A DNA stretch of 64,000 nt, taken from positions 1,832,844 through 1,896,843 of the forward strand of contig NZ_MSCQ01000001.1 of assembly GCF_002954725.1 (NCBI RefSeq), given 5' to 3'. The notes below the pieces were generated by a model that was given only the letters and a program-made list of their open reading frames with translations, was not told the origin of the DNA and did no database searches. Source of the stretch: Photobacterium phosphoreum (GTDB taxonomy: Bacteria > Pseudomonadota > Gammaproteobacteria > Enterobacterales > Vibrionaceae). Position 1 is the stretch's first letter. Each line of letters begins with the position of its first letter. The position numbers and the translations under genes are program-made. Below are positions 28,506 through 37,778 of the stretch, one piece after another.

Positions 28506-29836
28506 GCGCTTTTATATCCCATATTATCCATAACTGTACCGTCATCAAAACAAGGTTGCTCAAATAAACTACATAAGGTTGATGTTTTACGATCAAGCTC
28601 TTTCCATTCGCTATCAGCTACTGACCCCGGCACAATGCCAGCGCCAGCAAATAAATGTAAATCATCACCGCTAATCATCGCACTACGGATCGCCACACAG
28701 AATTCACTGTGCTTTTGACCTATATAACCGACAGCACCGCTATACCAACCACGGGCAAACGGTTCATGCTCTGCAATAAAGTTTAACGCTGCATCACGGG
28801 GTAAACCTGCAATCGCAGCCGTAGGTTGCAAACTATCAAGCAAATTAGCACTAAACACAGCATCATTGAGTTGACCATCAATGCTGCGTTTTAAATGTTG
28901 CACTTTACGTAACCGTACTAACTCCGGCACCGGTGAAACATTCATTGATTCACATTGCGGTACTAAACGTCCCACGATGTCATCAACCACTAATCTATTT
29001 TCATAGCCATTTTTAGTATCAGCTAACAGCCATTCAGCTAATTGCTGATCTTCTTGATTATCAGCTCCACGTCCAATAGTACCAGCAAGAGCTTCTGTTT
29101 GTAGTGCGCGATCATGGCGCTGAAATAACCGTTCAGGGGTTGATCCCACAAAACAATGCTCAGCATCAAGTGCCATCAGAAAATGGAAACTATTACTGTT
29201 ACTTGCTCGGCTAGCCTTTAGTAATTGCGCGGGTAATACCGGATGATCCAGTTGTAATGTTGTCCGTCGAGCTAACACCACTTTTTCAAATTCATCATTC
29301 GCAATCCCCGTTAACGCTTGCTCAATCATGGTTGACCAACCAGCAAAATCAGGGCTATAACTACGGCTTAATATTCGACTATCAATATCTGTTACTACTT
29401 CAGGATTGGTGGCGATTTTTTGCAGCATCGTTAACATGCGTGGTTTATCATCACTCATATTAGCGGCAAGATGCCATTCACCATCTAAACGAATAATTTC
29501 AAGTAATGGCAAAAAGAAAAAAGATGAAAGACAACGACGGTTACGATCAGTGTGACCATCAAAAGAGCGTCCACCCCATACGCGCTGATCGTCAGCAATG
29601 ACTTTTTCAGCGATTAACGGATCAGTAAACGTTTTGATTTGCCCTAACGCCACCACTTCCTCACGACAATCACGAGATTGCCAATAAAATTTAGGAAATA
29701 AAGGTTGGGCATCCATCCAATCAATTAAATCAGTATTTGCAGATAGTTCTAATTTCACTACTAATCGTTGTGTTGTTATTGTTGCTTGTTTAATCTTAGC
29801 AACCAATAATTCAACGGCTTGTTGTAACGCAGTCAA
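28502..29836 (-). CDS. menF: Isochorismate synthase MenF
   Basis: Converts chorismate to isochorismate as the first step of menaquinone synthesis. 444 aa; the C-terminal chorismate-binding domain has FEKVVLARRTTL, ALAGTIGRG, HLKRSIDGQL, GLPRDAALNFI and EPFARGWYSGAVGY. The start codon is TTG at 29836, with GAGG five bases upstream; no in-frame ATG fits the N-terminus. It is the first gene of menF-D-H-C-E. Confidence 0.95.
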   Translation of the reverse strand: MTALQQAVELLVAKIKQATITTQRLVVKLELSANTDLIDWMDAQPLFPKFYWQSRDCREEVVALGQIKTFTDPLIAEKVIADDQRVWGGRSFDGHTDRNRRCLSSFFFLPLLEIIRLDGEWHLAANMSDDKPRMLTMLQKIATNPEVVTDIDSRILSRSYSPDFAGWSTMIEQALTGIANDEFEKVVLARRTTLQLDHPVLPAQLLKASRASNSNSFHFLMALDAEHCFVGSTPERLFQRHDRALQTEALAGTIGRGADNQEDQQLAEWLLADTKNGYENRLVVDDIVGRLVPQCESMNVSPVPELVRLRKVQHLKRSIDGQLNDAVFSANLLDSLQPTAAIAGLPRDAALNFIAEHEPFARGWYSGAVGYIGQKHSEFCVAIRSAMISGDDLHLFAGAGIVPGSVADSEWKELDRKTSTLCSLFEQPCFDDGTVMDNMGYKSA

Positions 29837-30237
29837 GATAACCTCGCTCAGCTAAATATCACCAATACGGCTCATCCCTGGCTGAAAAATAAAAAATATG
29901 CCAATCATGGACATACTCGATTCTTTGCTAAAAACAGTCATTTTTTCAACGGTTACCAAACATGGCAAATCATTGATTATCAGCAAAGAAGAATGATCTG
30001 GGTATTCTACCTCACTCAATAGCATCTGACTAATGAAGTAACGTCATTCCTTTTGAGGATATTTCAGCACAAATAGCTAAACCTTGACGATAACTGTAGT
30101 TGATACAACAGCCATGATGGGTTTGAAATAACACAAAACACTGTTTTTCCAAATATTGTGCTAAAAGGTGTTCCTTTAAACCAGTTTTATAGTGTAATTT
30201 GTGGAGATACCAAAAATTCTCATCAGGAAAGTATTAT
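29837..30237. other. Divergent spacer between menF and alaA
   Basis: About 400 bases with no convincing gene. It should hold both promoters; TATAGT near 30189 is a possible -10 for alaA. I looked for FNR, ArcA and CRP sites because menaquinone genes respond to oxygen and found none convincing. Confidence 0.4.
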
Positions 30238-31452
30238 ATGCAAAATTTCGGGATGTCATCCAAGCTCAATAATGTTTGTTATGATATACGCGGTCCCGTT
30301 CTTAAGCATGCTAAACGCATGGAAGAAGAAGGCCAAAAAATACTTAAACTTAACATTGGCAATCCAGCCCCGTTTGGATTCGATGCTCCTGATGAAATTC
30401 TGGTTGACGTGATCCGTAACTTGCCAACATCACAAGGTTACTGTGATTCAAAGGGCATTTACTCTGCACGTAAAGCCGTGGTCCAGCATTACCAAAAATG
30501 TGGCTTATTAGACATTGATGTTGAAGATGTTTTTATTGGTAATGGCGTTTCAGAATTAATTGTAATGGCGATGCAAGCACTGCTAAACCATAAAGATGAA
30601 ATCTTAGTGCCTTCTCCTGATTATCCATTATGGACGGCAGCAGTATCGCTTTCAGGCGGCACCGCAGTACATTATACCTGTGATGAACAATCTGATTGGT
30701 ACCCTGATCTTGAGGATATTAAGAAAAAGATTGGTCCTCATACCCGCGGCATCGTGCTAATCAACCCTAATAACCCAACCGGTGCTGTTTATAGCCGTGA
30801 GTTTTTATTAGAAATTGTTGAAATTGCACGTCAGCATAATCTGATTATTTTTGCCGATGAAATCTACGATAAAATTCTCTATGACGGTGCAAAACACACT
30901 TCGATTGCACCATTAGCACCAGACGTATTCTGTATCACGTTTAATGGCCTGTCTAAATCATACCGAGTATGTGGTTTCCGTGCGGGTTGGATGGTACTTT
31001 CTGGCGCAAAACACAAAGCAAAAGGCTATATTGAAGGCTTAGAAATGCTGTCTTCTATGCGCTTATGTGCCAACGTACCGATGCAACATGCGATTCAAAC
31101 CGCATTGGGTGGTTATCAGAGTATTAATGAATTGATTTTACCCGGCGGACGCTTACTTGAACAACGCGATAAAGCGTATGATTTATTGACGCAAATTCCG
31201 GGCGTTTCATGTGTAAAACCCAAAGGTGCGTTATACCTATTTCCAAAGCTAGATCAGAAAAAATTCAATATTATTGATGATCAACGCTTTGCTATGGACT
31301 TCTTACTTCAAGAAAAAGTATTAGTGGTTCACGGAACGGGCTTTAACTGGAAACAACCGGATCACTTCCGTATTGTAACGCTACCGCGAGTCGATGACTT
31401 AGAGCAGGCAATGACCCGTCTTGAGCGCTTCTTGCACAGCTATCGTCAATAA
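30238..31452 (+). CDS. alaA: Glutamate-pyruvate (alanine) aminotransferase AlaA
   Basis: PLP-dependent class I aminotransferase, main route to alanine from pyruvate and glutamate. 404 aa starting MQNFGMSSKLNNVCYDIRGP, which lines up with E. coli AlaA (YfbQ). The PLP lysine is K240 in FNGLSKSYRVCGFRAGW, with LINPNNPTGAVYS and ADEIYDKILYDG before it. AGGAAA precedes the ATG at 30238; the in-frame upstream extension to 30199 is rejected. It ends in its own terminator. yfbR follows, as in the E. coli yfbQ-yfbR order. Confidence 0.96.
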   Translation: MQNFGMSSKLNNVCYDIRGPVLKHAKRMEEEGQKILKLNIGNPAPFGFDAPDEILVDVIRNLPTSQGYCDSKGIYSARKAVVQHYQKCGLLDIDVEDVFIGNGVSELIVMAMQALLNHKDEILVPSPDYPLWTAAVSLSGGTAVHYTCDEQSDWYPDLEDIKKKIGPHTRGIVLINPNNPTGAVYSREFLLEIVEIARQHNLIIFADEIYDKILYDGAKHTSIAPLAPDVFCITFNGLSKSYRVCGFRAGWMVLSGAKHKAKGYIEGLEMLSSMRLCANVPMQHAIQTALGGYQSINELILPGGRLLEQRDKAYDLLTQIPGVSCVKPKGALYLFPKLDQKKFNIIDDQRFAMDFLLQEKVLVVHGTGFNWKQPDHFRIVTLPRVDDLEQAMTRLERFLHSYRQ

Positions 31453-31493
31453 CACGACTATCACTTATCGTCGTTAACAATACACGATTATCA

Positions 31494-31521
31494 GCCTCGG
31501 TTTATCCCCGAGGCTTTTCTT
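31494..31521 (+). terminator. Terminator of alaA
   Basis: GCCTCGG (31494-31500) pairs with CCGAGGC (31508-31514), then TTTTCTTTAT. It lies 42 bases after the alaA stop. Confidence 0.82.
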
Positions 31522-31640
31522 TATCAGTTGTAATATAACGCCCAAATAACGCGTGAACACTTACCAAGTAATTCCTTCATTAACACCATACACTTGGTAT
31601 ACTTATACCCATCAAAATTTTGCTATAAGGGAACACTCCC

Positions 31641-32225
31641 ATGGAAAAAAGCCATTTTTTTGCTCATCTCGCGCGGATGCGTTTAATTCAACGCTGGCCA
31701 TTAATGCGCAGTGTTGAGACTGAAAACATTTCAGAACACAGTCTTCAAGTCGCTTTTGTTGCCCATGCGCTGGCACTCATTAAAAATCGCAAATTTGGTG
31801 GCAATGTTAATCCTGAACGTATCGCACTATTGGGTATGTTTCATGATGTCAGTGAAGTCATTACGGGTGATATGCCAACCCCGATTAAATACTTCAACCC
31901 AACGATTGCTGAAGAATACAAAAAAATCGAGCTTGCTGCCGAGCAAAAATTACTCTCGATGTTACCTGAAGAATTTCATGATGATTATGCGCCGTTACTT
32001 GATAGCCATAAGCTCGATCCTGAAAATGCCGCTATCGTCAAACAAGCTGATACCCTATGCGCTTATCTAAAATGCTTAGAAGAATTAAGCGCTGGTAATC
32101 ATGAATTTACCAAAGCAAAAAAACGTCTTGAAGAAACCTTAGCAGCACGCAGAACCCCCGAAATGGACTATTTCCTCACCACTTTTGCAGATAGTTTTAA
32201 CTTAACGCTAGATGAGATCAGCTAA
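31641..32225 (+). CDS. yfbR: 5'-deoxynucleotidase YfbR
   Basis: HD-domain phosphohydrolase that dephosphorylates deoxyribonucleoside 5'-monophosphates. 194 aa (E. coli 199). Metal-site residues are visible: H in SEHSLQVA (about residue 33), the H68-D69 pair in GMFHDVSE (same numbers as E. coli) and a late [14 protein letters not shown] aspartate. AAGGGA precedes the ATG. Its stop overlaps the ATG of the dGTPase (TAATG), so the two nucleotide-pool enzymes are made together. Confidence 0.95.
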   Translation: MEKSHFFAHLARMRLIQRWPLMRSVETENISEHSLQVAFVAHALALIKNRKFGGNVNPERIALLGMFHDVSEVITGDMPTPIKYFNPTIAEEYKKIELAAEQKLLSMLPEEFHDDYAPLLDSHKLDPENAAIVKQADTLCAYLKCLEELSAGNHEFTKAKKRLEETLAARRTPEMDYFLTTFADSFNLTLDEIS

Positions 32226-33592
32226 TGAGCGCTTTTATTATTGATCCTTGCTGGCAACAGCGTCATAGCGATGAACAAAAAATGCGCCGTGATGATCACC
32301 GTTCGGCCTATCAACGTGATCGTGCGCGAATTTTACATTCGGCGGCATTTCGACGCCTGCAGGCCAAAACCCAAGTTCATGGTGCTGGCAATCACGATTT
32401 TTATCGCACCCGTTTAACTCACTCCCTTGAAGCTTCACAAATTGGCACTGGCATTGTGGCGCAATTAAAATTAAAGCAGCCTCAATTCCATTCATTATTA
32501 TCGTCAACCAGCTTAATGGAAAGTATCTGTTTAGCGCATGATATTGGGCACCCACCGTTTGGGCATGGTGGTGAAGTGGCATTGAATTATATGATGCGTA
32601 ACCACGGTGGGTTTGAAGGTAACGCGCAAACCTTTCGTATCGTAACGCTCCTAGAACCTTATACCGAACATTATGGCATGAACCTCTCACGTCGTACTTT
32701 ATTAGGGCTTCTCAAATACCCCGCCTTGCTGAGTCACACTACCGCGACAGAGCGAGCTGATGATGTAGTCAATTTTCGTCATTTAAAAGCCAAGCTGTGG
32801 CATCCTGCGAAAGGCATTTATGATGATGATCAAACAGTCTTTGACTGGGTATTAGCACCTCTTTCCGAACATGATCGGCAGCTATTTAAACAAATGCGTA
32901 GCCACTCTCATTTACCACAAAAACACCACAAAACCCGTTTTAAATCAATTGATTGCTCAATCATGGAATTAGCTGATGATATTGCGTATGGCGTCCATGA
33001 TCTTGAAGATGCCATCGTAATGGGTATCGTCAACCGTGATCAATGGCAAGAAGCGGTGGCATCAAAAATTGCTGAATGTGGTGATCCGTGGTTAGAACAA
33101 CGTATTGGTGAGATCAGTGAACATATGTTTGCCAGCCATCACCAACGTAAAGATGCTATCGGTGCGCTAGTTAATGCCTTACTGACCTCAATTGAAATTG
33201 CACCAACACTGCAAGATGGCCTCCACAGTTTTGAAGAACCATTACTAAAATGGAATGCATATCTGTCACCCGCAATGGAAAAAGCGCTTAATGTCCTAAA
33301 ACAGTTTGTCAGTGATTATGTGGTTAAAAAGCCTGAAATTCAGTTATTAGAATATAAAGGCCAACAATTAATCATGGAGTTGTTTGATGCGTTTGCCTCA
33401 GATCCTGAACGCTTATTACCAGAGTCTACTCGTAAGCATTGGCAGAGTGCCGTTGATAAAGGCGACAATGAAATGCGGATCATTGCTGATTATATTTCAA
33501 GTATGACTGATGGCTTTTCGCAGCGGCTGTACAACACCCTATTTCAACCGTCGATTACGCTGGAAATAGGCAACGAAGGGCATGGGGTGTAG
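32225..33592 (+). CDS. dgt: dGTPase, anti-phage deoxyguanosine triphosphohydrolase type
   Basis: HD-domain deoxynucleoside triphosphate triphosphohydrolase, 455 aa. Motifs: [15 protein letters not shown] (H66), [15 protein letters not shown] (H105-D106), [17 protein letters not shown] (late aspartate). The N-terminal [34 protein letters not shown] resembles the Vibrio/Shewanella form of about 440-460 aa rather than E. coli Dgt (505 aa). From general knowledge, a Shewanella member of this group gives phage resistance by emptying the dGTP pool. It shares one base with the yfbR stop, so the pair could degrade dNTPs to nucleosides. Housekeeping or defence cannot be decided here. Confidence 0.92.
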   Translation: MSAFIIDPCWQQRHSDEQKMRRDDHRSAYQRDRARILHSAAFRRLQAKTQVHGAGNHDFYRTRLTHSLEASQIGTGIVAQLKLKQPQFHSLLSSTSLMESICLAHDIGHPPFGHGGEVALNYMMRNHGGFEGNAQTFRIVTLLEPYTEHYGMNLSRRTLLGLLKYPALLSHTTATERADDVVNFRHLKAKLWHPAKGIYDDDQTVFDWVLAPLSEHDRQLFKQMRSHSHLPQKHHKTRFKSIDCSIMELADDIAYGVHDLEDAIVMGIVNRDQWQEAVASKIAECGDPWLEQRIGEISEHMFASHHQRKDAIGALVNALLTSIEIAPTLQDGLHSFEEPLLKWNAYLSPAMEKALNVLKQFVSDYVVKKPEIQLLEYKGQQLIMELFDAFASDPERLLPESTRKHWQSAVDKGDNEMRIIADYISSMTDGFSQRLYNTLFQPSITLEIGNEGHGV

Positions 33593-33765
33593 AGGGTCGA
33601 GGGTCGAGGGTCGAGGGTCGAGGGTCGGCATTCTCAATACCCTTAACTCATAGTCAAGTACCAAAAAGAGGAGAGTGTCCTAAATTCTCGTTACTTGCTT
33701 CTGCTTTTTCTCGTCACTCGCCCCTGCTCTTGCCTAGCTTCAGCCCTTCCTCGCTACTCGTGCCT
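33593..33765. repeat. Purine-rich mosaic repeat with tandem 7-mer after the dGTPase gene
   Basis: Right after the dGTPase stop, the 7-mer GAGGGTC repeats about five times (33592-33628). Later, GAGAGTGTCCTAAATTC (33671-33687) is the exact reverse complement of 58126-58142. The rest, read on the minus strand, is built of CGAG and AAGCAG words (for example GGGGCGAG then ACGAGAAAAAGCAG) closely similar to 58030-58062. No open frame. It belongs to the same family as the spacers at 58000 and 63925. Confidence 0.65.
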
Positions 33766-33770
33766 TCTTC

Positions 33771-34379
33771 TCACAAATAATTGTTCTCAAACACCCCTTG
33801 TGGCATTTGTTTAATCTGAAAATCTATCATGTGATTAAAGGTAGTTAGCAAAGGCGTAAACTTATCAGTATCAGCTTCAAATGCAGACAAGGCTAAATAC
33901 CCCGCTTCTACAGTTGATACTCCCTGATCTTTAGGCGACTTACGAATACGATAATTGCCACTATCAGCATTGTCTAAATTCACTAACGGTAAATGGTGTA
34001 AGTTAGTGGCTAGTTGCCACATTTTATAGGCTTTTTTCCACGTACCATCTAATAAAATAACCGTTTGTATTCGTTGCTTATTAGCCGTGACTGCAACAGT
34101 TGAAATCGGTACCGATCCCTCACCAGGATAAACGACATACACATCACGTTCAGGCTCTTCAAGTAAGCTGTTAAGCTCATCATGTTCAGAAAAATCTTCT
34201 CCTACCCAAAGTCGGCTATTTGGTAGAGAAAGTGATAATATTCTTGCTGTGCCTATCGCGCGCTTAATTTCTGATGGATGCTGTAAAATCCAAATTTCTG
34301 TTGTTGCTGTGATGTTTTCGATCCAGTGGCAAATACAGGCTTTTTTTGCCTTACCACAGTATTCACAATACCGACTCAT
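33771..34379 (-). CDS. tapT: DTW-domain tRNA-uridine aminocarboxypropyltransferase (TapT-like)
   Basis: 202 aa. N-terminal zinc-type cysteines (YCEYCGKAKKACICHW) and the DTW motif LLDGTWKKA (about residue 118), followed by a KSPKDQGVSTVEA segment. DTW proteins make the acp3U modification in tRNA; E. coli TapT (YfiP) acts at U47 and is the nearest model. The ATG at 34379 is preferred over the TTG at 34403 because the conserved region starts there. Its 5' end lies 10 bases from the start of the rhombosortase gene on the other strand, so its promoter must lie inside that gene. Confidence 0.88.
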   Translation of the reverse strand: MSRYCEYCGKAKKACICHWIENITATTEIWILQHPSEIKRAIGTARILSLSLPNSRLWVGEDFSEHDELNSLLEEPERDVYVVYPGEGSVPISTVAVTANKQRIQTVILLDGTWKKAYKMWQLATNLHHLPLVNLDNADSGNYRIRKSPKDQGVSTVEAGYLALSAFEADTDKFTPLLTTFNHMIDFQIKQMPQGVFENNYL

Positions 34380-34389
34380 TGAGGTTGCC

Positions 34390-34932
34390 TTGTCTATTCG
34401 CAATTACATTATTATCGCATTAATTGTAGGAATTATTGCTCAAATTCCACAACTTCAACCGCTGCTAGTTTGGGATCGCCAAGCGATCCTTAATGGTGAA
34501 GTATGGCGGATCCTAACAGGAAATATCACCCATACCAATTGGATTCATCTCGCTATGAATGCTGGTGCGTTTATTATTATCAGCTTTATTTTTCGCGCCC
34601 ACTTTACTCCGATCCACTATAGCTTATTAATTTTAAGCCTCAGTGGCATTATCGGCGTTGGCTTATTTGCGACACAAATTAGCTGGTATGCGGGCTTTTC
34701 TGGCGTATTACACGGCTTATTTGCTTGGGGGGCAATTCGGGATATTCAAACCAAAACCAAAGGCGGTTGGTTATTACTGCTCGGGCTAATCGCTAAGATA
34801 AGTTGGGAACAATGTTTTGGAGGCTCTGCCAGTTCAGCCGAACTGATTGGAGTACAAGTTGCGACACAAGCCCATTTAATCGGAGCCGTATCGGGTGCAA
34901 TAATTGCCCTTATTACGCCATCAAAAAAATAA
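34390..34932 (+). CDS. rrtA: Rhombosortase (rhomboid-family GlyGly-CTERM protease)
   Basis: 180-aa membrane protein with about six helices. It has the rhomboid dyad: S104 in GFSGVLHG and H162 in AHLIGAVSGA, plus the early GEVWRILTGNITHTNWIHLAMN segment. The small size and this segment fit rhombosortases, which cut the GlyGly-CTERM tails of exported proteins. The start is TTG at 34390 with GAGG five bases upstream; the longer frame to 34249 runs antisense through tapT and is rejected. No GlyGly-CTERM substrate is encoded in this window. Confidence 0.85.
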   Translation: MSIRNYIIIALIVGIIAQIPQLQPLLVWDRQAILNGEVWRILTGNITHTNWIHLAMNAGAFIIISFIFRAHFTPIHYSLLILSLSGIIGVGLFATQISWYAGFSGVLHGLFAWGAIRDIQTKTKGGWLLLLGLIAKISWEQCFGGSASSAELIGVQVATQAHLIGAVSGAIIALITPSKK

Positions 34933-34960
34933 AGTTACAACATAAGCGCCAGTGTTAGAT

Positions 34961-34987
34961 AAAAAACGACAGACGCTAGCCTGTCGT
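34961..34987 (-). terminator. Terminator of ybaV
   Basis: ACGACAG (34966-34972) pairs with CTGTCGT (34981-34987). On the minus strand it is followed by TTTTTT, so it terminates ybaV; the plus-strand side lacks a T-run. Confidence 0.75.
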
Positions 34988-35026
34988 AATACTTGTCGTA
35001 ATAGATAGAGTCCGAATTATTAGTAA

Positions 35027-35323
35027 CTACAACTTAATTCGGTTACGGTTTTTATCTACCGTTGAAATACCAATGCCTTTTACTTTCGCAAGATCATCAG
35101 CAGCTGCAAATTTTCCATACTTGATTCTATACTGAATAATATTTTCTGCTTTATCCGGCCCAATCCCCACCAATAATTTATCAAGCTGCTCTGCATTAGC
35201 ATCATTGATATTTACAATGATATCAATACCTTTGTGTTGATCAGGATTTGCATAACTTATCGGTGCTAACACTAGCGTACCGGCAACAACGATTGCTTTA
35301 AATAACTGATATTTTATTGTCAT
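35027..35323 (-). CDS. ybaV: ComEA-type helix-hairpin-helix protein (YbaV)
   Basis: 98 aa from ATG 35323 (GGA 6 bases upstream; ATG 35329 is less favoured). A signal peptide (MTIKYQLFKAIVVAGTLVLAPISYA) is followed by a double helix-hairpin-helix: NINDANAEQLDKLLVGIGPDKAENII and FAAADDLAKVKGIGISTVDKN. ComEA proteins bind DNA in the periplasm during natural transformation; the short YbaV form next to ppiD is widespread in enterics and vibrios. It follows ppiD with a terminator between, so it likely has its own promoter. Confidence 0.9.
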   Translation of the reverse strand: MTIKYQLFKAIVVAGTLVLAPISYANPDQHKGIDIIVNINDANAEQLDKLLVGIGPDKAENIIQYRIKYGKFAAADDLAKVKGIGISTVDKNRNRIKL

Positions 35324-35405
35324 TATCATTCCATTTCTAATTAAGACGAATACAAATGATACGCAACAAGTTACTTATAATAACAAAAACCAATAAAATT
35401 TAAGC

Positions 35406-35438
35406 AAAAAAAAGACGAGCCGCACAAACGGCTCGTCT
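35406..35438 (-). terminator. Terminator of ppiD
   Basis: AGACGAGCCG (35413-35422) pairs with CGGCTCGTCT (35429-35438), six-base loop; on the minus strand the stem runs into TTTTTTT. Confidence 0.92.
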
Positions 35439-35457
35439 ATTTACATTACAATTTCAA

Positions 35458-37350
35458 TTAATCTTTCGATGTGTCTTGCATTGGGTAGCTGATCTCTGCT
35501 GATTCACGTAATGTTTTTAACGTGGCAGCTAGATCTTCTTGAGCAAACATCTGCCCAATTTGCTCTGCAAACTGACCATTTACTTTTTCGCCAGCCAACT
35601 TCATGTTAACAACTTTATCAAGCGCGATGATTTCAACATTACCGTTGTTATCACGAGCCATGCCGTAAGTTGCTTTACCTGCTGTTGGTTTCGGTAAACT
35701 AAATGCTACATTTGAAATATTCGCATTTGGACCAGCACGATTAATTGTTTGTTCACCAGAGAAGCTTAAGCCATCTTTAGCAACAATATCGTCTTTACCT
35801 TTACGTAAGTCTGCCATAATCTCATCAGCTTTAGCTTGTGCTTGCTGTTCGCCTTTTTGGCTCGCAACCATCGCATTCACTTTTGCTGCAACATCTTTAA
35901 ATGGCAACACTGCTTCTGCACGAGCATCATCAACACGTACCACAATCACATGCTCAGGACCTAACTCAATCACATCAGAGTTCATACCATCATCATGAAC
36001 TTCAGGACTTTGTAATGTCTCTTGCACTTGTTTATTCGCTAAGACACCTTTTTCTTCTGCAGCTGTAATGTAATCAGTATGTATGATTTTTGCTTTCACA
36101 GCTTCAGCCGCAGCATCTAATGAATCTGGTGATTCAAAAGCCACTTCGGCTAACTTACTTTTCAGCTTATAAAACTCATCAGCAGATTGTTGCTGTTGTA
36201 ACTCAGCAATAATTTGTGCTTTAACATCAGCAAATGGTTTTACTTTTCCAGCTTTAATACCATCAAGTAAAATGATGTGGTAACCAAATGATGACTTGAC
36301 TAAACCTGATAGATCACCTGGTTTTGCAAGGGCAAATGCTTCTTGCTCAAACGCTGGATCCATCATGCCTTTAGTGAACCATTCTAACTTGCCACCATCT
36401 TTAGCACTGAATGTATCATCAGATGATTGCTTAGCAACCTCAGCAAAGTTTGCACCATTTTGTAGCTGTGCAAGTAGTGCTTCTGCTTTAGCTTTCGCCG
36501 TTGCTGTATCACCTTTCACTAAGATATGGCTAACTTCACGCTCTTCAGCTGTACTGAACTTAGCTTGATTATCTTTATAGTACGTTTCAGCAGCTTGCTC
36601 TGAGACTTTAATATCTTTAGTTAAGCCTTTACCTGATAGCTCAATATAAGACACTTTGATTTGCGCAGGTCGAGTAAACAAGTTCGAGTTTTGGTCATAA
36701 AACTCTTGCGCGTCTTTATCTGTTACTTTTACTTTTTGAGTAAAGTCAGCAAGGTTCAGCGTTAAGGTACGAACAACACGTTGCTGCGATTCAAGTTTAC
36801 GTAGCTCATCAGCTTCGTCAGCTAACACGAAGTCACTGCCTTGTAATGCTGATAAGAACTGCTGACGTAACATGTCTTTACGGATAGTTTCTGCAAACTG
36901 ATCAGGAGTAAAGCCCGCACGGCGTAATGCCATGTTGTATTGCTCGTTATTAAACACACCACCAACGGCAAATGCTGGCATCGCAAGAATTTCTTGCTTC
37001 ACTTGTGCATCACTGACGCTAAGACCAAGTTTATCCGCACGTTGTTGAATCAGTTCATCATTGACCATACGATCTAATACACTTTGACGGAATTGCTTCA
37101 CATAAGCAGGATCGCCCATCAAGGTTGAAAAGTAATCGCCCATACGCTCTTGCATACGGTTACGTTCATTTTGGTAAACTTGCTCAAACTGACGTTGGCT
37201 AATTTCTTTACCGTTAATCTTTGCTGCAACTTGCTCATTACCACTCGCCAGATAACTGCCGACGCCAGCAAATACAAAAGATAAAATAATTAGGCTTAGA
37301 ATAATCTTAACCCAGATGCTGTTAGCGCCTTCGCGCAATCGCTCCATCAT
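35458..37350 (-). CDS. ppiD: Periplasmic chaperone / peptidyl-prolyl isomerase PpiD
   Basis: Inner-membrane-anchored periplasmic chaperone that receives proteins leaving the SecYEG channel. 630 aa (E. coli 623). MMERLREGANS is followed by a membrane helix (IILSLIILSFVFAGVGSYL, about 16-34), a SurA-like N-domain and one parvulin domain (about 270-365, from REVSHILVKGDT to SFGYHIILLDG). It follows hupB in the usual lon-hupB-ppiD-ybaV order, but a terminator and a 428-base spacer separate hupB from it. Confidence 0.96.
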   Translation of the reverse strand: MMERLREGANSIWVKIILSLIILSFVFAGVGSYLASGNEQVAAKINGKEISQRQFEQVYQNERNRMQERMGDYFSTLMGDPAYVKQFRQSVLDRMVNDELIQQRADKLGLSVSDAQVKQEILAMPAFAVGGVFNNEQYNMALRRAGFTPDQFAETIRKDMLRQQFLSALQGSDFVLADEADELRKLESQQRVVRTLTLNLADFTQKVKVTDKDAQEFYDQNSNLFTRPAQIKVSYIELSGKGLTKDIKVSEQAAETYYKDNQAKFSTAEEREVSHILVKGDTATAKAKAEALLAQLQNGANFAEVAKQSSDDTFSAKDGGKLEWFTKGMMDPAFEQEAFALAKPGDLSGLVKSSFGYHIILLDGIKAGKVKPFADVKAQIIAELQQQQSADEFYKLKSKLAEVAFESPDSLDAAAEAVKAKIIHTDYITAAEEKGVLANKQVQETLQSPEVHDDGMNSDVIELGPEHVIVVRVDDARAEAVLPFKDVAAKVNAMVASQKGEQQAQAKADEIMADLRKGKDDIVAKDGLSFSGEQTINRAGPNANISNVAFSLPKPTAGKATYGMARDNNGNVEIIALDKVVNMKLAGEKVNGQFAEQIGQMFAQEDLAATLKTLRESAEISYPMQDTSKD

Positions 37351-37610
37351 AATCTGCCGTCTCTCCTACTGTTCGATCTGGCTCGGTTTCGAACTACTAT
37401 CAAATTTATGCATAATGCTACCGGCATCACCATGATGACCGCACCATACTGTTTACTACATGTTATATAACAACAACTGAATAGCTACTGCTATATCGAT
37501 AAACCTAGTCTTAATTACTCTAGTCTTCTCAATATAGATAACCTGCGACCGATAAGCCACACACAGCACTGAGAATTGTTACATAAACTCAATTAAACAA
37601 CACTATGATG

Positions 37611-37628
37611 AATATTAACGTTAATATT
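37611..37628. repeat. Perfect 18-bp palindrome AATATTAACGTTAATATT in the ppiD/hupB spacer
   Basis: The sequence equals its own reverse complement. It lies between the hupB terminator and the ppiD start in an otherwise featureless spacer (37351-37778). It might be an operator, but the pure A/T outer bases make chance plausible. Confidence 0.4.
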
Positions 37629-37664
37629 TCTCATAATGGATTGTCTATCAGGCTATTTATAAGT

Positions 37665-37690
37665 AAAAAAAGCGCATCAACCGATGCGCC
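37665..37690 (-). terminator. Terminator of hupB
   Basis: GCGCATC (37672-37678) pairs with GATGCGC (37683-37689), four-base loop; on the minus strand it leads into TTTTTTTAC. Confidence 0.88.
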
Positions 37691-37778
37691 TTTATCGTAC
37701 CGAATAAGTATACTCTTTCCGGTAGCAATTTTTAAGCCATGAAAACATGACAAAACCAAAGGCTCACGCCTTTAATTT

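Noticed and set aside
33592..33628. Tandem 7-mers considered as a CRISPR or VNTR locus
   Set aside because: There are no spacers between units, units are only 7 bases and no cas gene is nearby; it is a simple tandem repeat.
34249..34389. N-terminal extension of the rhombosortase frame
   Set aside because: It is antisense to conserved tapT coding sequence and lacks the hydrophobic start; the TTG at 34390 has a proper ribosome site.
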